DNA of 64,000 nucleotides, from positions 1-64,000 of the forward strand of contig JAGGVO010000034.1 in NCBI GenBank assembly GCA_021157965.1, in the 5' to 3' direction. Below, piece by piece: positions 1 to 7,458 of this stretch (its first letter is position 1; the number at the start of each line of letters is the position of its first letter). The DNA comes from Candidatus Neomarinimicrobiota bacterium. Its GTDB lineage: Bacteria > Fidelibacterota > Fidelibacteria > Fidelibacterales > Fidelibacteraceae. The position numbers were made by a program, and so were the translations under genes. The notes beneath the pieces were generated by a model. That model was given only the letters and a program-made list of their open reading frames with translations. It searched no databases and had not been told where the DNA came from.

Positions 1-132
1 GCCGGAATTCAAACTATTCATTGGGACGGGACAACGGAATCGGGACAGACAGCCGCTTCCGGTGTGTATTTTTACCGGATCGATAATAAAAAGATGGGTT
101 TTCTCCAGGGGAAAATGGTGTATTTAAAGTAA
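1..132 (+). CDS. C-terminal sorting tail of a secreted protein (partial, 5' end outside window)
   Basis: An open frame runs from the first base to a TAA at 130-132 and encodes 43 residues. It contains HWDGTTESGQTAASGVYFY and ends GKMVYLK. This is the pattern of FlgD-like / type A C-terminal sorting domains of FCB-group secreted proteins: W-D-G, then S-G-V-Y, then a basic K-M-V-x-x-K end. In organisms with the type IX secretion system such tails direct outer-membrane passage and are removed. The same pattern closes the gene at 50469-52439. Only the last part of the protein is visible, so its function is unknown. The next gene begins 18 bases downstream. Confidence 0.75.
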   Translation, partial: AGIQTIHWDGTTESGQTAASGVYFYRIDNKKMGFLQGKMVYLK

Positions 133-150
133 AAATGACAGGAATCATGT

Positions 151-1674
151 ATGAAATTTAAAGAAAACACTCTTTGTTTGGATGGAAATCCCCTGACACT
201 TGAGGATTTCAAATACTACCTGCAGGTCCGACCGAAAATATCTTTGGATGAGAAGGTTATAACACGCCTGCAGGAGGGACGTGCCTATATTGAGGAGCAA
301 ATCCGGAACGGAAAAGTGATGTATGGTGTGAATACGGGATTTGGCCATCTGGCTCAGGTTCGTATTCCCGACGAGAGGCTGGATGAACTCCAGGTTAATT
401 TGATTCGAAGTCATGCTGCCGGTGTAGGTCCCAATATAGAAGCGGATATTGTCCGGCTTATGATGCTTGTTAAAATTCAAAGCCTGATACAAGGGTTTTC
501 CGGTGTGCGCCCTCTTGTTGTGGAACAAATGGTTTTCTTTTTGAATCACGACATTCTTCCCTGCATTCCGGCAAAAGGAAGTGTGGGTGCATCCGGCGAT
601 CTGGCTCCCCTGGCTCACATGACCCTTCCCCTCATCGGCGAAGGGAAAGTCATGGAAAAGGGGAGAGAAAGGGATGCGACCGAAGTGCTTAGGTCTTTAA
701 ACCGGAACCCCCTGACTTTAAAAGCTAAAGAAGGTCTGGCCATAATCAACGGGACACAGTCCATGACAGCCCATGGTGTGATGGCCCTGATCCGTACAGA
801 GAACATCCTGTATTCCGGTGAACTGATTTTTGGATTGTCTCTGGATGCCATGAAAGCCTCTTTGTCACCTTTCCACCGGGCCATTCATGAGGCAAAAGGC
901 TCTCCTTTCAATGCTGCCTGTGCGGACAGGATCCGTTATTATTTGCAAAAAAGTGAAATCAACCGTTCCCACGAACACTGCGATAAAGTTCAGGACCCCT
1001 ACTGTTTCCGGTGTTATCCCCAGGTGTGCGGGGCAGTGTGGGAAGCATACGATCATGTTAAACATATTATTATCCGCGAAGCCAATGGTGTCTCGGATAA
1101 TCCTCTCATTTTCAAGGAAGATGATCTGATTGTGAGTGGTGGGAATTTCCATGGTGAATCGCCAGCTCTGACACTTGATTACCTGGCCATGGCCGTCAGT
1201 GAAATTGCCAATATTTCAGAACGCCGGATTGCCGAACTGGTCGATACTCACATGTCCAGACTCCCGGCATTTCTTGTGGAAGACAGCGGGGTGAACAGTG
1301 GATTTATGATAGCCCACGTGACGGCGGCAGCCCTTGTTTCTGAAAATAAAGGACTGGCTACGCCGGCATCCGTTGATAGTATTCCCACATCTGCCAATCA
1401 GGAAGATCATGTGAGTATGGGACACCGGTCTGCCCGAAAACTGTTGGAGATTATTGAAAATACAGAAACCGTCCTGGCAATTGAATATCTGGCAGCTGCT
1501 GAAGGAATCGACTATCACCGTCCCCTGAAATCAAGTCCCGTTTTGGAAAAAGTACATCAGCGTCTTCGACAGGATATTCCGCATCTGGAAAAAGACAGAA
1601 TAATGTACGAGGATATCCGGAAAGCCCTCAATATCATCAAGAGCGGTTACCTTCAAAAAACAGCCAAACGGTAA
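151..1674 (+). CDS. hutH: Histidine ammonia-lyase
   Basis: 507 residues, the usual length for the family. It deaminates L-histidine to urocanate, the first step of histidine degradation, in the cytosol. The Ala147-Ser148-Gly149 triad in GSVGASGDLAPLA would cyclise to the MIO electrophile. MYGVNTGFG near the N terminus, His88 in SHAAGVG, KVQDPYCFRCYPQVCGA, and Glu418 in SANQEDHVSMG favour histidine over phenylalanine or tyrosine as substrate. The ATG at 151 follows an AGGA with 8 bases of spacing; an ATG at 147 is out of frame and stops at once. No hutU, hutI or hutG lies nearby, so the rest of the pathway must be elsewhere or absent. A related aminomutase is less likely on these residues. Confidence 0.93.
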   Translation: MKFKENTLCLDGNPLTLEDFKYYLQVRPKISLDEKVITRLQEGRAYIEEQIRNGKVMYGVNTGFGHLAQVRIPDERLDELQVNLIRSHAAGVGPNIEADIVRLMMLVKIQSLIQGFSGVRPLVVEQMVFFLNHDILPCIPAKGSVGASGDLAPLAHMTLPLIGEGKVMEKGRERDATEVLRSLNRNPLTLKAKEGLAIINGTQSMTAHGVMALIRTENILYSGELIFGLSLDAMKASLSPFHRAIHEAKGSPFNAACADRIRYYLQKSEINRSHEHCDKVQDPYCFRCYPQVCGAVWEAYDHVKHIIIREANGVSDNPLIFKEDDLIVSGGNFHGESPALTLDYLAMAVSEIANISERRIAELVDTHMSRLPAFLVEDSGVNSGFMIAHVTAAALVSENKGLATPASVDSIPTSANQEDHVSMGHRSARKLLEIIENTETVLAIEYLAAAEGIDYHRPLKSSPVLEKVHQRLRQDIPHLEKDRIMYEDIRKALNIIKSGYLQKTAKR

Positions 1675-1684
1675 TGTGATATAG

Positions 1685-1714
1685 ATATAATAAAAAGCCT
1701 CCATCTGGAGGCTT
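1685..1714 (-). terminator. Rho-independent terminator of rpsT
   Basis: AAGCCTCC at 1695-1702 pairs perfectly with GGAGGCTT at 1707-1714 around a 4-base loop. Read on the minus strand the hairpin is followed by TTTTTATTAT, so it ends rpsT transcription. The plus-strand side lacks a T run, so any effect on hutH is weak. Confidence 0.75.
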
Positions 1715-1741
1715 GTAGAAAATGAAGATATTTAGAAAAAA

Positions 1742-1996
1742 TTAATTCAGCGTATTTAAATGCCGGGAAAGGCGGGATTTAATACTTGCCGCCCGGTTTT
1801 TATGAAGAATTCCCTTTTGAGCAACTTTATCTACCAGGGAATAGACCTTTTTTAACTGTTCCTGACCACTCTCCCTGGAATCGTTATCCATGAATTTTTT
1901 GATCTCGGTTTTTACCAGGGATTTATAGTGACGGTTGCGCTGATTGCGTTTTTCAGCCTGACGGATTCTTTTCTTTGTTGATAACGGATATGCCAT
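1742..1996 (-). CDS. rpsT: Small ribosomal subunit protein S20
   Basis: 84 residues, a normal bS20 size, very basic and helical: it begins MAYPLSTKKRIRQAEKRN and has the conserved KNRAASIKSRLSRHL close. It binds 16S rRNA and helps assemble the 30S subunit. The frame is open for 20 further codons upstream, but the ATG at 1996 is preceded by AAAGGAGTGAT and gives the conserved N terminus, so it is chosen. The gene stands alone, convergent with hutH, with its own promoter (2028-2056) and terminator. Confidence 0.95.
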   Translation of the reverse strand: MAYPLSTKKRIRQAEKRNQRNRHYKSLVKTEIKKFMDNDSRESGQEQLKKVYSLVDKVAQKGILHKNRAASIKSRLSRHLNTLN

Positions 1997-2027
1997 ATCA
2001 CTCCTTTTCTCTTTTTTATAGCCTGAA

Positions 2028-2056
2028 AATTTATTTTCATTTCTTTGTAATGTCAA
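2028..2056 (-). promoter_or_regulatory. rpsT: Sigma-70-type promoter of rpsT
   Basis: On the minus strand a perfect TTGACA -35 (2056-2051) is followed after 17 bases by TAAATT (2033-2028). This predicts a start near 2021 and a leader of about 25 bases carrying the AAGGAG ribosome site. The match is by eye only. Confidence 0.6.
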
Positions 2057-2121
2057 TAAAATTGCATAAATATTTTTTGAAATTGTTCACGGTAATCTAA
2101 ATATTTTTATAAATTCCACTG

Positions 2122-2925
2122 ATGTTTTTCCTAATTCTGAAAATTCTCCTGATAATTATCACTTTTTTGTTACTTATAACGGCTTCCATTCTTTTTATTC
2201 CTTTCCAAATGACATTGCAGGCAGCGAAAGAGAATAAAAATATCTGTTTCAAAGGCGCAGCTTACTGGATATCCTGGTTGCTTAAGACCAAGATTGAATA
2301 CAGGGATCAAAAGATGAATGTATTTGTGGTATTCCTGGGTATAACTATAAAAATTCCTTTAAAAAAGATTGAAAAAAAGAAAAAAGTTGATGAAAAAGTA
2401 TCTGAAGAAAAAGTAAAGACCGAACCCATGAAATCTGACAGAGAACCGGATGACATGAAAACACAGGAAAAAAGGAGTGAGTCTCCGGAAGAAAAAGAAT
2501 ACACAGGAGTAGAGGCAAAGGATACTGAAGCTGAATCTATGGGAATAAAAGAAAAGATTGCTTTTTATAAACCTTTTATCCGAAAAACACTTTTACCTCA
2601 GATTCGTAGGATTTTTTCATATTTCCATCTAAAAATTCGTTGTCTTCATCTTGTATATGGAAATGAAAATCCGGCCGTGACAGGCTGGCTTGAGGGAACT
2701 GTTGCCTCCCTGAAACCTTTTATGGCTGCCAAAAGGAGCTCCGGTGCAGTGTCAACCTGCTTCTGTTATGATAAAAAGTCCCTGGATTTTAACGTTGATT
2801 TATATTTTTCTATGAATTTGTATGGTATTGTTATTAGATTATTAATTATTTGGTGGCACTATCGTAAACTGTCATCATTACAAAGAAGGATTAAGCATGA
2901 ACCAGACCCTGGAGAAGCTTCTTGA
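2122..2925 (+). CDS. DUF2953-like membrane-anchored protein (YtfI-like)
   Basis: 267 residues. Residues 1 to about 28 form one hydrophobic helix (FFLILKILLIIITFLLLITA). A lysine/glutamate-rich, low-complexity stretch follows at about 85-140, then a C-terminal half with LHLVYGNENPAVTGWLEGTVASLKPF, typical of DUF2953. The function of the family is not known. In Bacillus the YtfI member sits next to the GerW/YtfJ gene, exactly as here: the next gene starts 29 bases inside this one. No good ribosome site is seen before the ATG at 2122. The family call rests on the C-terminal pattern plus the gene pair. Confidence 0.6.
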   Translation: MFFLILKILLIIITFLLLITASILFIPFQMTLQAAKENKNICFKGAAYWISWLLKTKIEYRDQKMNVFVVFLGITIKIPLKKIEKKKKVDEKVSEEKVKTEPMKSDREPDDMKTQEKRSESPEEKEYTGVEAKDTEAESMGIKEKIAFYKPFIRKTLLPQIRRIFSYFHLKIRCLHLVYGNENPAVTGWLEGTVASLKPFMAAKRSSGAVSTCFCYDKKSLDFNVDLYFSMNLYGIVIRLLIIWWHYRKLSSLQRRIKHEPDPGEAS

Positions 2926-3256
2926 CAAAGCCCATGAATTTTTGAATACCAAGACGGTTGTCGGTGATCCGATTCACATAGATGACCTCACGTTAATCCC
3001 CATTTCAAAGATATCGGTGGGATTTGGAAGCGGTGATCATAATGCACAAGGGCATCACAACGATAAATCCGTAGTTGAAGGATTTGGAGGGGGGATGAAT
3101 ATCCACCCGGTTGCAGTGATTGCGGTTCACAAAGATCATGCAAAACTCATGATGCTTACCGGGAAGGAACAACAATTAGGTAAAGTTCTTGATCTGGTGC
3201 CTGATCTGCTGGATCGATTTGCCCCGAAAAAGACCGATCATAAGGAGGATGAATAA
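2897..3256 (+). CDS. GerW/YtfJ family protein
   Basis: 119 residues, the family's usual size. Seen: VVGDPIHIDDLTLIPISKISVGFGSG, a Gly/His-rich middle ending in EGFGGGMNIHPVAVIAV, and a C terminus about a L-x-x-L-V-P-D-L-L-D repeat. These match the YtfJ (GerW) family, studied in Bacillus as a spore protein needed for germination but widespread in non-sporulating bacteria, where its role is not established. The start at 2897 has AAAGAAGGATT upstream and overlaps the DUF2953 gene by 29 bases. It abuts the Crp/Fnr gene, whose ATG follows the stop directly, so the three are probably co-translated. Confidence 0.8.
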   Translation: MNQTLEKLLDKAHEFLNTKTVVGDPIHIDDLTLIPISKISVGFGSGDHNAQGHHNDKSVVEGFGGGMNIHPVAVIAVHKDHAKLMMLTGKEQQLGKVLDLVPDLLDRFAPKKTDHKEDE

Positions 3257-3937
3257 ATGGATATTTCTTTATTGCGTAATATTCCCCTTTTTGAAGATCT
3301 TGAAGATCAGGAGCTTGAACAAATCTCCAAGGTTATTCAGGTTCGAACCTATGAGAAAAACAAACTGATTCTTCTGGAAGAAGATTTGGGGGATACGCTT
3401 TTTATCATCAGTCAGGGGGCTGTTAAGATCAGCCGGATTAACGAGGATGGGAAAGAAGTAATTCTCAGTATTTTATCTGATGGTGAGTTTTTTGGTGAAA
3501 TGTCCATTCTGGATGGCGAGTCACGCTCTGCAAATGTGATTGCCTTGGAGAAATCGGAAGTATTTATGTTGAAACGGCAGGATTTTTTGGAAATGCTGGA
3601 GAAATATCCGAAGATATCCATCCATCTTCTAGAAGAACTTGCCCGCAGGCTCCGCCGGAGTGATCAGCAGATTGAAAGCCTATCTCTCAGTGATGCCGAA
3701 CACAGGGTCGCCAATACCATCATTCGTCTCGCCGAAGATTTGGGTGTCCATCTGAAAGGTTATGTTACGATCAATGATATTCCCCTGCAGCAGGATATTG
3801 CCAACATGGCCGGGACATCACGGGAAACAGTCTCCCGGATGTTGAAAATGCTGGAAAATAAAGGACTCATTACCCGTGAAGGACGGAAGTTGATCATCAA
3901 TAATTACATGGAATTCTACCGGAATTTCTCAAAATAA
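3257..3937 (+). CDS. Crp/Fnr family transcriptional regulator
   Basis: 226 residues. An N-terminal cyclic-nucleotide-binding beta roll (about 10-125) contains GEFFGEMSILDGESRSANV; the R-S pair sits where Crp proteins hold the cAMP phosphate. A C-terminal winged helix (about 145-215) has QQDIANMAGTSRETVSRML as the recognition unit. There is no N-terminal cysteine cluster, so it is not an oxygen-sensing Fnr. The ligand cannot be told from sequence. The start codon directly follows the GerW-like stop, with AAGGAGG inside the end of that gene, implying one operon. Its targets are unknown. Confidence 0.88.
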   Translation: MDISLLRNIPLFEDLEDQELEQISKVIQVRTYEKNKLILLEEDLGDTLFIISQGAVKISRINEDGKEVILSILSDGEFFGEMSILDGESRSANVIALEKSEVFMLKRQDFLEMLEKYPKISIHLLEELARRLRRSDQQIESLSLSDAEHRVANTIIRLAEDLGVHLKGYVTINDIPLQQDIANMAGTSRETVSRMLKMLENKGLITREGRKLIINNYMEFYRNFSK

Positions 3938-4012
3938 ACGTCGTAAACAGTACAATATTCTAACGACTGACAACTGCCGACTGAAGACTCCCCACCAATT
4001 CTCAATTAAAAA
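3938..4012 (+). repeat. Low-complexity intergenic word repeat (GACTG type)
   Basis: After the regulator stop the spacer contains ACGACTGACAACTGCCGACT followed by a C/A/T-rich tract ending CCAATTCTCAATT. The GACTG/CCGACTG and TTCTCAATT words recur in other spacers of the window (4959-5040, 16594-16632, 63533-63588). No coding sense is seen. Confidence 0.5.
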
Positions 4013-4028
4013 AAATAAATTGCCCATC

Positions 4029-4958
4029 ATGCCATTACTCCCATACGCCCGCAACGGTTTCAGATATAATCATTACAAATTTTTTCTGGATGATATGTTT
4101 CACACCCGTGTTCAGCGTTTATCCGTCGAAACCGGATTCACATGTCCCAACAGAGACGGCTCGAAAGGGTGGGGAGGGTGTATTTATTGCAACAACGACT
4201 CATTTATGCCGCCTTATGCCGTGACAGGGGACCTGAATGAACAGATCAGGCAGGGGAAACAGTATCTGAAAGAACGTTTTCACGCGGATAAATTTATTGC
4301 CTATTTTCAAAGTTATACGAATACATATGGGCCGGTATCAGTTTTAAAGGAGAAAATCAGGCAGGTTTTAGACGATAAAGATGTCGTAGGCATCTCTGTT
4401 TCAACCCGGCCGGACTGCCTGGAGAGGGAAGTACTTGATTTTCTGAAGGATATAAGCCGGTATACCTACGTGAACCTCGAGATTGGTGTGGAATCCATCT
4501 ATGATAAAACTCTGTTCTGGATGAACCGCTGTCACACGATGAAAGATACGCTGCAAGCGTTTGCGATACTGGAAGAATATTCATTTGATGTTACAGCACA
4601 CGTCATTCTGGGTTCACCCACTGAAACAAGAGAAGAAATGCTGGCTATGACCCGGGAGATCAATCAGTGGAAAATACGCTTTTTGAAATTGCATCACCTC
4701 CAGGTCATCCGAGGGGCACGACTTGAAAAAGAATACCTTGATAATCCGTTTCATCTCTTTGAATACAAAGAATATCTCGATTTGGTTACAGACTTTATTT
4801 CCAGAATAAAACCTGAGATCATTTTTCAGCGCCTTTTTGCCGAATCACCGGGTTCCTATCTGGTGGCTCCTGTGTGGAAAAAAAGAACTACCGAAATCAT
4901 CATGGATATTCAGAAAACCATGCATGATAAAGGCTTGTGGCAAGCCGGTCAGTTGTAA
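4029..4958 (+). CDS. TIGR01212 family radical SAM protein (YhcC-like)
   Basis: 309 residues from the ATG at 4029. The family has a variant iron-sulfur ligand motif: here Cys39, Cys51 and Cys54 in CPNRDGSKGWGGCIYC. AYFQSYTNTYGPVSVLKEKI and VVGISVSTRPDCL are typical family blocks, followed by VNLEIGVESIYDKTL. The reaction is not established for the family. A TTG at 4020 in the same frame could start three codons earlier; neither start has a Shine-Dalgarno site, so the ATG is preferred. Repeat-rich spacers lie on both sides, so it is probably transcribed alone. Confidence 0.88.
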   Translation: MPLLPYARNGFRYNHYKFFLDDMFHTRVQRLSVETGFTCPNRDGSKGWGGCIYCNNDSFMPPYAVTGDLNEQIRQGKQYLKERFHADKFIAYFQSYTNTYGPVSVLKEKIRQVLDDKDVVGISVSTRPDCLEREVLDFLKDISRYTYVNLEIGVESIYDKTLFWMNRCHTMKDTLQAFAILEEYSFDVTAHVILGSPTETREEMLAMTREINQWKIRFLKLHHLQVIRGARLEKEYLDNPFHLFEYKEYLDLVTDFISRIKPEIIFQRLFAESPGSYLVAPVWKKRTTEIIMDIQKTMHDKGLWQAGQL

Positions 4959-5040
4959 CACTCTGCTCCGTGTCACAAACTGAACAATTTTCCTCCCATT
5001 CAATCACCCATTCTTCCATTCTCAATTCTCAATAAATTCC
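4959..5040 (+). repeat. Low-complexity intergenic word repeat (C/A/T-rich)
   Basis: The spacer before asnS carries CCCATTCAATCACCCATTCT and TTCCATTCTCAATTCTCAA. Read on the other strand it is a G/A/T-rich series of GAGAATTGAGAATGG words, like the post-stop sequences at 6385-6440 and 50293-50335. It looks like mutated short-word repetition rather than a gene. Confidence 0.5.
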
Positions 5041-5088
5041 TTATATTCAGCAGTTAATTTTGCAATCTGCCTAAAATGGAGAATTTGT

Positions 5089-6384
5089 ATGCCTGACCAT
5101 GTCCTTGTTAAACATGTACCAAAATATGCCGATCAGGAGATCACACTCAGGGGATGGGTTTATAATATTCGTAAAAGTGGAAAAATCTGGTTTTTAATTT
5201 TCAGGGATGGAACCAACTGGATACAGTGTGTTGTTTTGAAAAATGAAGTAAGTGAAAATGTATTCGAGATGAAAAACACACTTACACAAGAATCTTCCAT
5301 CGAAATCCGTGGCCGTGTGCAAAAGGCTCCACGACAGGAATTTGGTTATGAGATCCTGGTGAAAGACATCAAGATCTACCAGATTGCAGAAGAGTATCCT
5401 ATTGCCTTGAAAGAGCATGGCATTGAATTTCTCCTGGACAACCGGCATTTGTGGCTTAGAAGCCGGAAACCCAATGCCGTTCTTAAGATCCGTGCTGAAG
5501 TGGAAAAAGCCTGCAGGAATTTTTTTGATGAACGGGATTTTGTTCTTGTGGATTCGCCCATGTTTACACCCAATGCAGCAGAAGGAACCACAACCCTGTT
5601 TGAAACGGACTATTTCGGCCGGAAGGCTTATCTGACTCAATCCGGTCAGTTATACAGTGAAGCTGCCATTATGGCTTTCAATAAAACATATTGTTTCGGT
5701 CCATGCTTCAGAGCGGAAAAATCCAAAACGCGCCGCCATCTGACGGAATTTTGGATGATCGAACCGGAGATGGCTTTTTACGATATTCATGACAACATGG
5801 ATTTGGCAGAAGAATTTGTGTCTTATCTTGTTCAGCGGGTCGTGAAAAATTGTCCTGATGAATTAAATATTCTGGAAAGAGATCTCTCTAAACTTGAAAA
5901 GATTACTCCGCCTTTTCCCCGTATTACGTATGATGAAGCCGTGGCAATTTTAAATAAAAAGGGACTGGATTTTGAATGGGGCAACGATTTCGGAGCACCT
6001 CATGAAACAGCCATATCCGAAGATTTTGATAAACCCGTCATGATTTGGAAATGGCCTGCGGAAACCAAGGCTTTTTACATGAAACGCGATCCGGAAAATG
6101 AACGCTATGTACTGGGTGTGGATATGATTGCTCCTGAAGGGTTCGGAGAAATTATCGGGGGAAGCCAGCGCGAGGAAGATATCAATAAACTCCTGGCACG
6201 TATAAAAAAGGAGAATTTACCGGAAGAAATCTTCAACTGGTTCATTGATGTCCGGCGATATGGTTCTGTTCCCCATTCAGGCTTTGGTTTGGGACTCGAA
6301 CGGACTGTTCAGTGGATCTGTGGGTTACATCATATCCGGGAATGTATCCCGTGGCCAAGAACAATGGTGAGACTAAATCCTTAA
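5089..6384 (+). CDS. asnS: Asparagine--tRNA ligase
   Basis: 431 residues, normal for bacterial AsnRS. It charges tRNA-Asn with asparagine using ATP. An N-terminal OB-fold anticodon-binding domain (about 1-110, ITLRGWVYNIRKSGK) precedes the class II catalytic core. Motif 2 is CFRAEKSKTRRHLTEFWMIE (about 205-225); the R-H-L-x-E-F-x-M-x-E-x-E form separates AsnRS from AspRS. Motif 3 is SGFGLGLERTVQWICG. Its presence suggests asparagine is charged directly here. The ATG follows ATGGAGAATTTGT. It appears monocistronic, followed by a 339-base spacer. Confidence 0.95.
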   Translation: MPDHVLVKHVPKYADQEITLRGWVYNIRKSGKIWFLIFRDGTNWIQCVVLKNEVSENVFEMKNTLTQESSIEIRGRVQKAPRQEFGYEILVKDIKIYQIAEEYPIALKEHGIEFLLDNRHLWLRSRKPNAVLKIRAEVEKACRNFFDERDFVLVDSPMFTPNAAEGTTTLFETDYFGRKAYLTQSGQLYSEAAIMAFNKTYCFGPCFRAEKSKTRRHLTEFWMIEPEMAFYDIHDNMDLAEEFVSYLVQRVVKNCPDELNILERDLSKLEKITPPFPRITYDEAVAILNKKGLDFEWGNDFGAPHETAISEDFDKPVMIWKWPAETKAFYMKRDPENERYVLGVDMIAPEGFGEIIGGSQREEDINKLLARIKKENLPEEIFNWFIDVRRYGSVPHSGFGLGLERTVQWICGLHHIRECIPWPRTMVRLNP

Positions 6385-6723
6385 AGAGTTGAAAGTGATG
6401 AGTGGTGAGTCATGAGTTGGAGTTGGGGGTTTAGAGTTTGGTTGGGAGAAAGAGCGAGAATGAAATGTATAAGCTGTTCGTTCTCTTAATAACAATGTTA
6501 AAATGAAACAAGAAAACATATTTTATTTTATAAGTCTCATTCCAAATATTTGAGCAAATCAGGTCTTGTATTCCTATAAAAGAACAAACTAAAAGGGTAC
6601 AACTTATCAACCTCAAATTCAGCATTCCCAACAGCAGCACAATGCTAACTCAAAACTCCCACTCTATATATCAATTTTAATATTATTTTGCTTATTTGCG
6701 TAATTAATGATTAAATTAGAGTC
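6385..6723. other. Non-genic spacer with word repeats at both ends
   Basis: Two low-complexity blocks flank an AT-rich middle. The left block (6385-6445) contains GTGATGAGTGGTGAGTCATG and further GAGTTGG words. The right block (6597-6665) contains ACTCAAAACTCCCACTC and similar words in the opposite sense, so the two resemble a loose inverted pair. TTGCTT at 6688-6693 and TTAAAT at 6711-6716 with 17-base spacing could be a weak promoter for the next operon, but would leave almost no leader. I see no gene or RNA. Confidence 0.5.
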
Positions 6724-7182
6724 ATGAAGCGTAAGAAACACATCATTGCCGTATTTGGCGGGAGGAAAGCCGAACAGAAGTTACTGAAAGAGGCGGAACT
6801 TTTCGGACAGCTGGCTGCAGAAGCAGGATGGATCATCATTTGTGGGGGAAAAGGCGGTATCATGGAAGCTGTATGCCGGGGAGTGGATTCGAGGGGAGGA
6901 ATTTCTATTGGACTTCTTCCGGAAGGGCATGATAGAGAGGCTAATAAATATGTAAGCATCCCCCTGGTAACCGGTCTCGGATACGCCCGGAATGAGGTTC
7001 TTGCCCTGGCTTGTCATGCAGCATGTGCTTTTGGAGGTAAATACGGGACCCTCTCAGAAATTGCTCACACATTGAATTATAAAAAACCGATTGCTTCCGT
7101 GGAATCCTGGAGCATTGATGGTGTACATGAATGTGAAAATGCCCGGGAGGCTTTTGAATGGATACAGACACAACTATTATAA
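6724..7182 (+). CDS. TIGR00725/LOG-like nucleotide-binding-fold protein
   Basis: 152 residues with a Rossmann-like fold: VFGGRKAEQ at the start, GGKGGIMEAV at 41-50, ISIGLLPEGHDREANKYVSI, and AFGGKYGTLSE near residue 100. This pattern fits the TIGR00725 branch related to LOG and molybdenum-cofactor carrier proteins. LOG enzymes cleave cytokinin nucleotides; the TIGR00725 branch has no fixed role, so no reaction is assigned. It opens an operon: the acylphosphatase gene starts 25 bases before its stop. A weak promoter may lie at 6688-6716. Confidence 0.75.
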   Translation: MKRKKHIIAVFGGRKAEQKLLKEAELFGQLAAEAGWIIICGGKGGIMEAVCRGVDSRGGISIGLLPEGHDREANKYVSIPLVTGLGYARNEVLALACHAACAFGGKYGTLSEIAHTLNYKKPIASVESWSIDGVHECENAREAFEWIQTQLL

Positions 7183-7445
7183 CCCGGAAATATGTCCTTT
7201 CCGGCCGGGTTCAGGGTGTCGGCTTCCGATGGTTTACAAAGCGTCTGGCCGATGAATATGGTATTAAAGGATTCGCCAAAAATCAGTTTGACGGATCCGT
7301 TCTGGTTGTAGCCCAGGGTTCACAGGAATGTATTGAATCTTTTGAACGGGGTCTCGCCGAGGGACCATCTTATGCCCGGGTGGATCGTATGAGGATCGAA
7401 CCACCGGACAGAGATGAATACTTTCGATATTTTGAAATCCGATAA
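7158..7445 (+). CDS. acyP: Acylphosphatase
   Basis: 95 residues, standard size. It hydrolyses acyl phosphates such as carbamoyl phosphate or 1,3-bisphosphoglycerate. The signature SGRVQGVGFRWFT holds the phosphate-binding Arg24, and Asn42 in FAKNQFDGSV is the expected catalytic residue. The family's usual R-N-x-x-D-G-S-V is K-N-Q-F-D-G-S-V here. The start lies within the preceding gene in another frame, suggesting translational coupling; nadE follows after 13 bases. Confidence 0.93.
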   Translation: MDTDTTIITRKYVLSGRVQGVGFRWFTKRLADEYGIKGFAKNQFDGSVLVVAQGSQECIESFERGLAEGPSYARVDRMRIEPPDRDEYFRYFEIR

Positions 7446-7458
7446 ATAGGGAATACCA

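Noticed and set aside
865-1152. Long frames opposite or inside hutH
   Set aside because: They overlap a fully conserved enzyme and show no family pattern; they are shadow frames.
6431-6640. A 69-codon minus-strand frame between asnS and the LOG-like gene
   Set aside because: It is made of word-repeat and AT-rich sequence, without ribosome site or recognisable motif.
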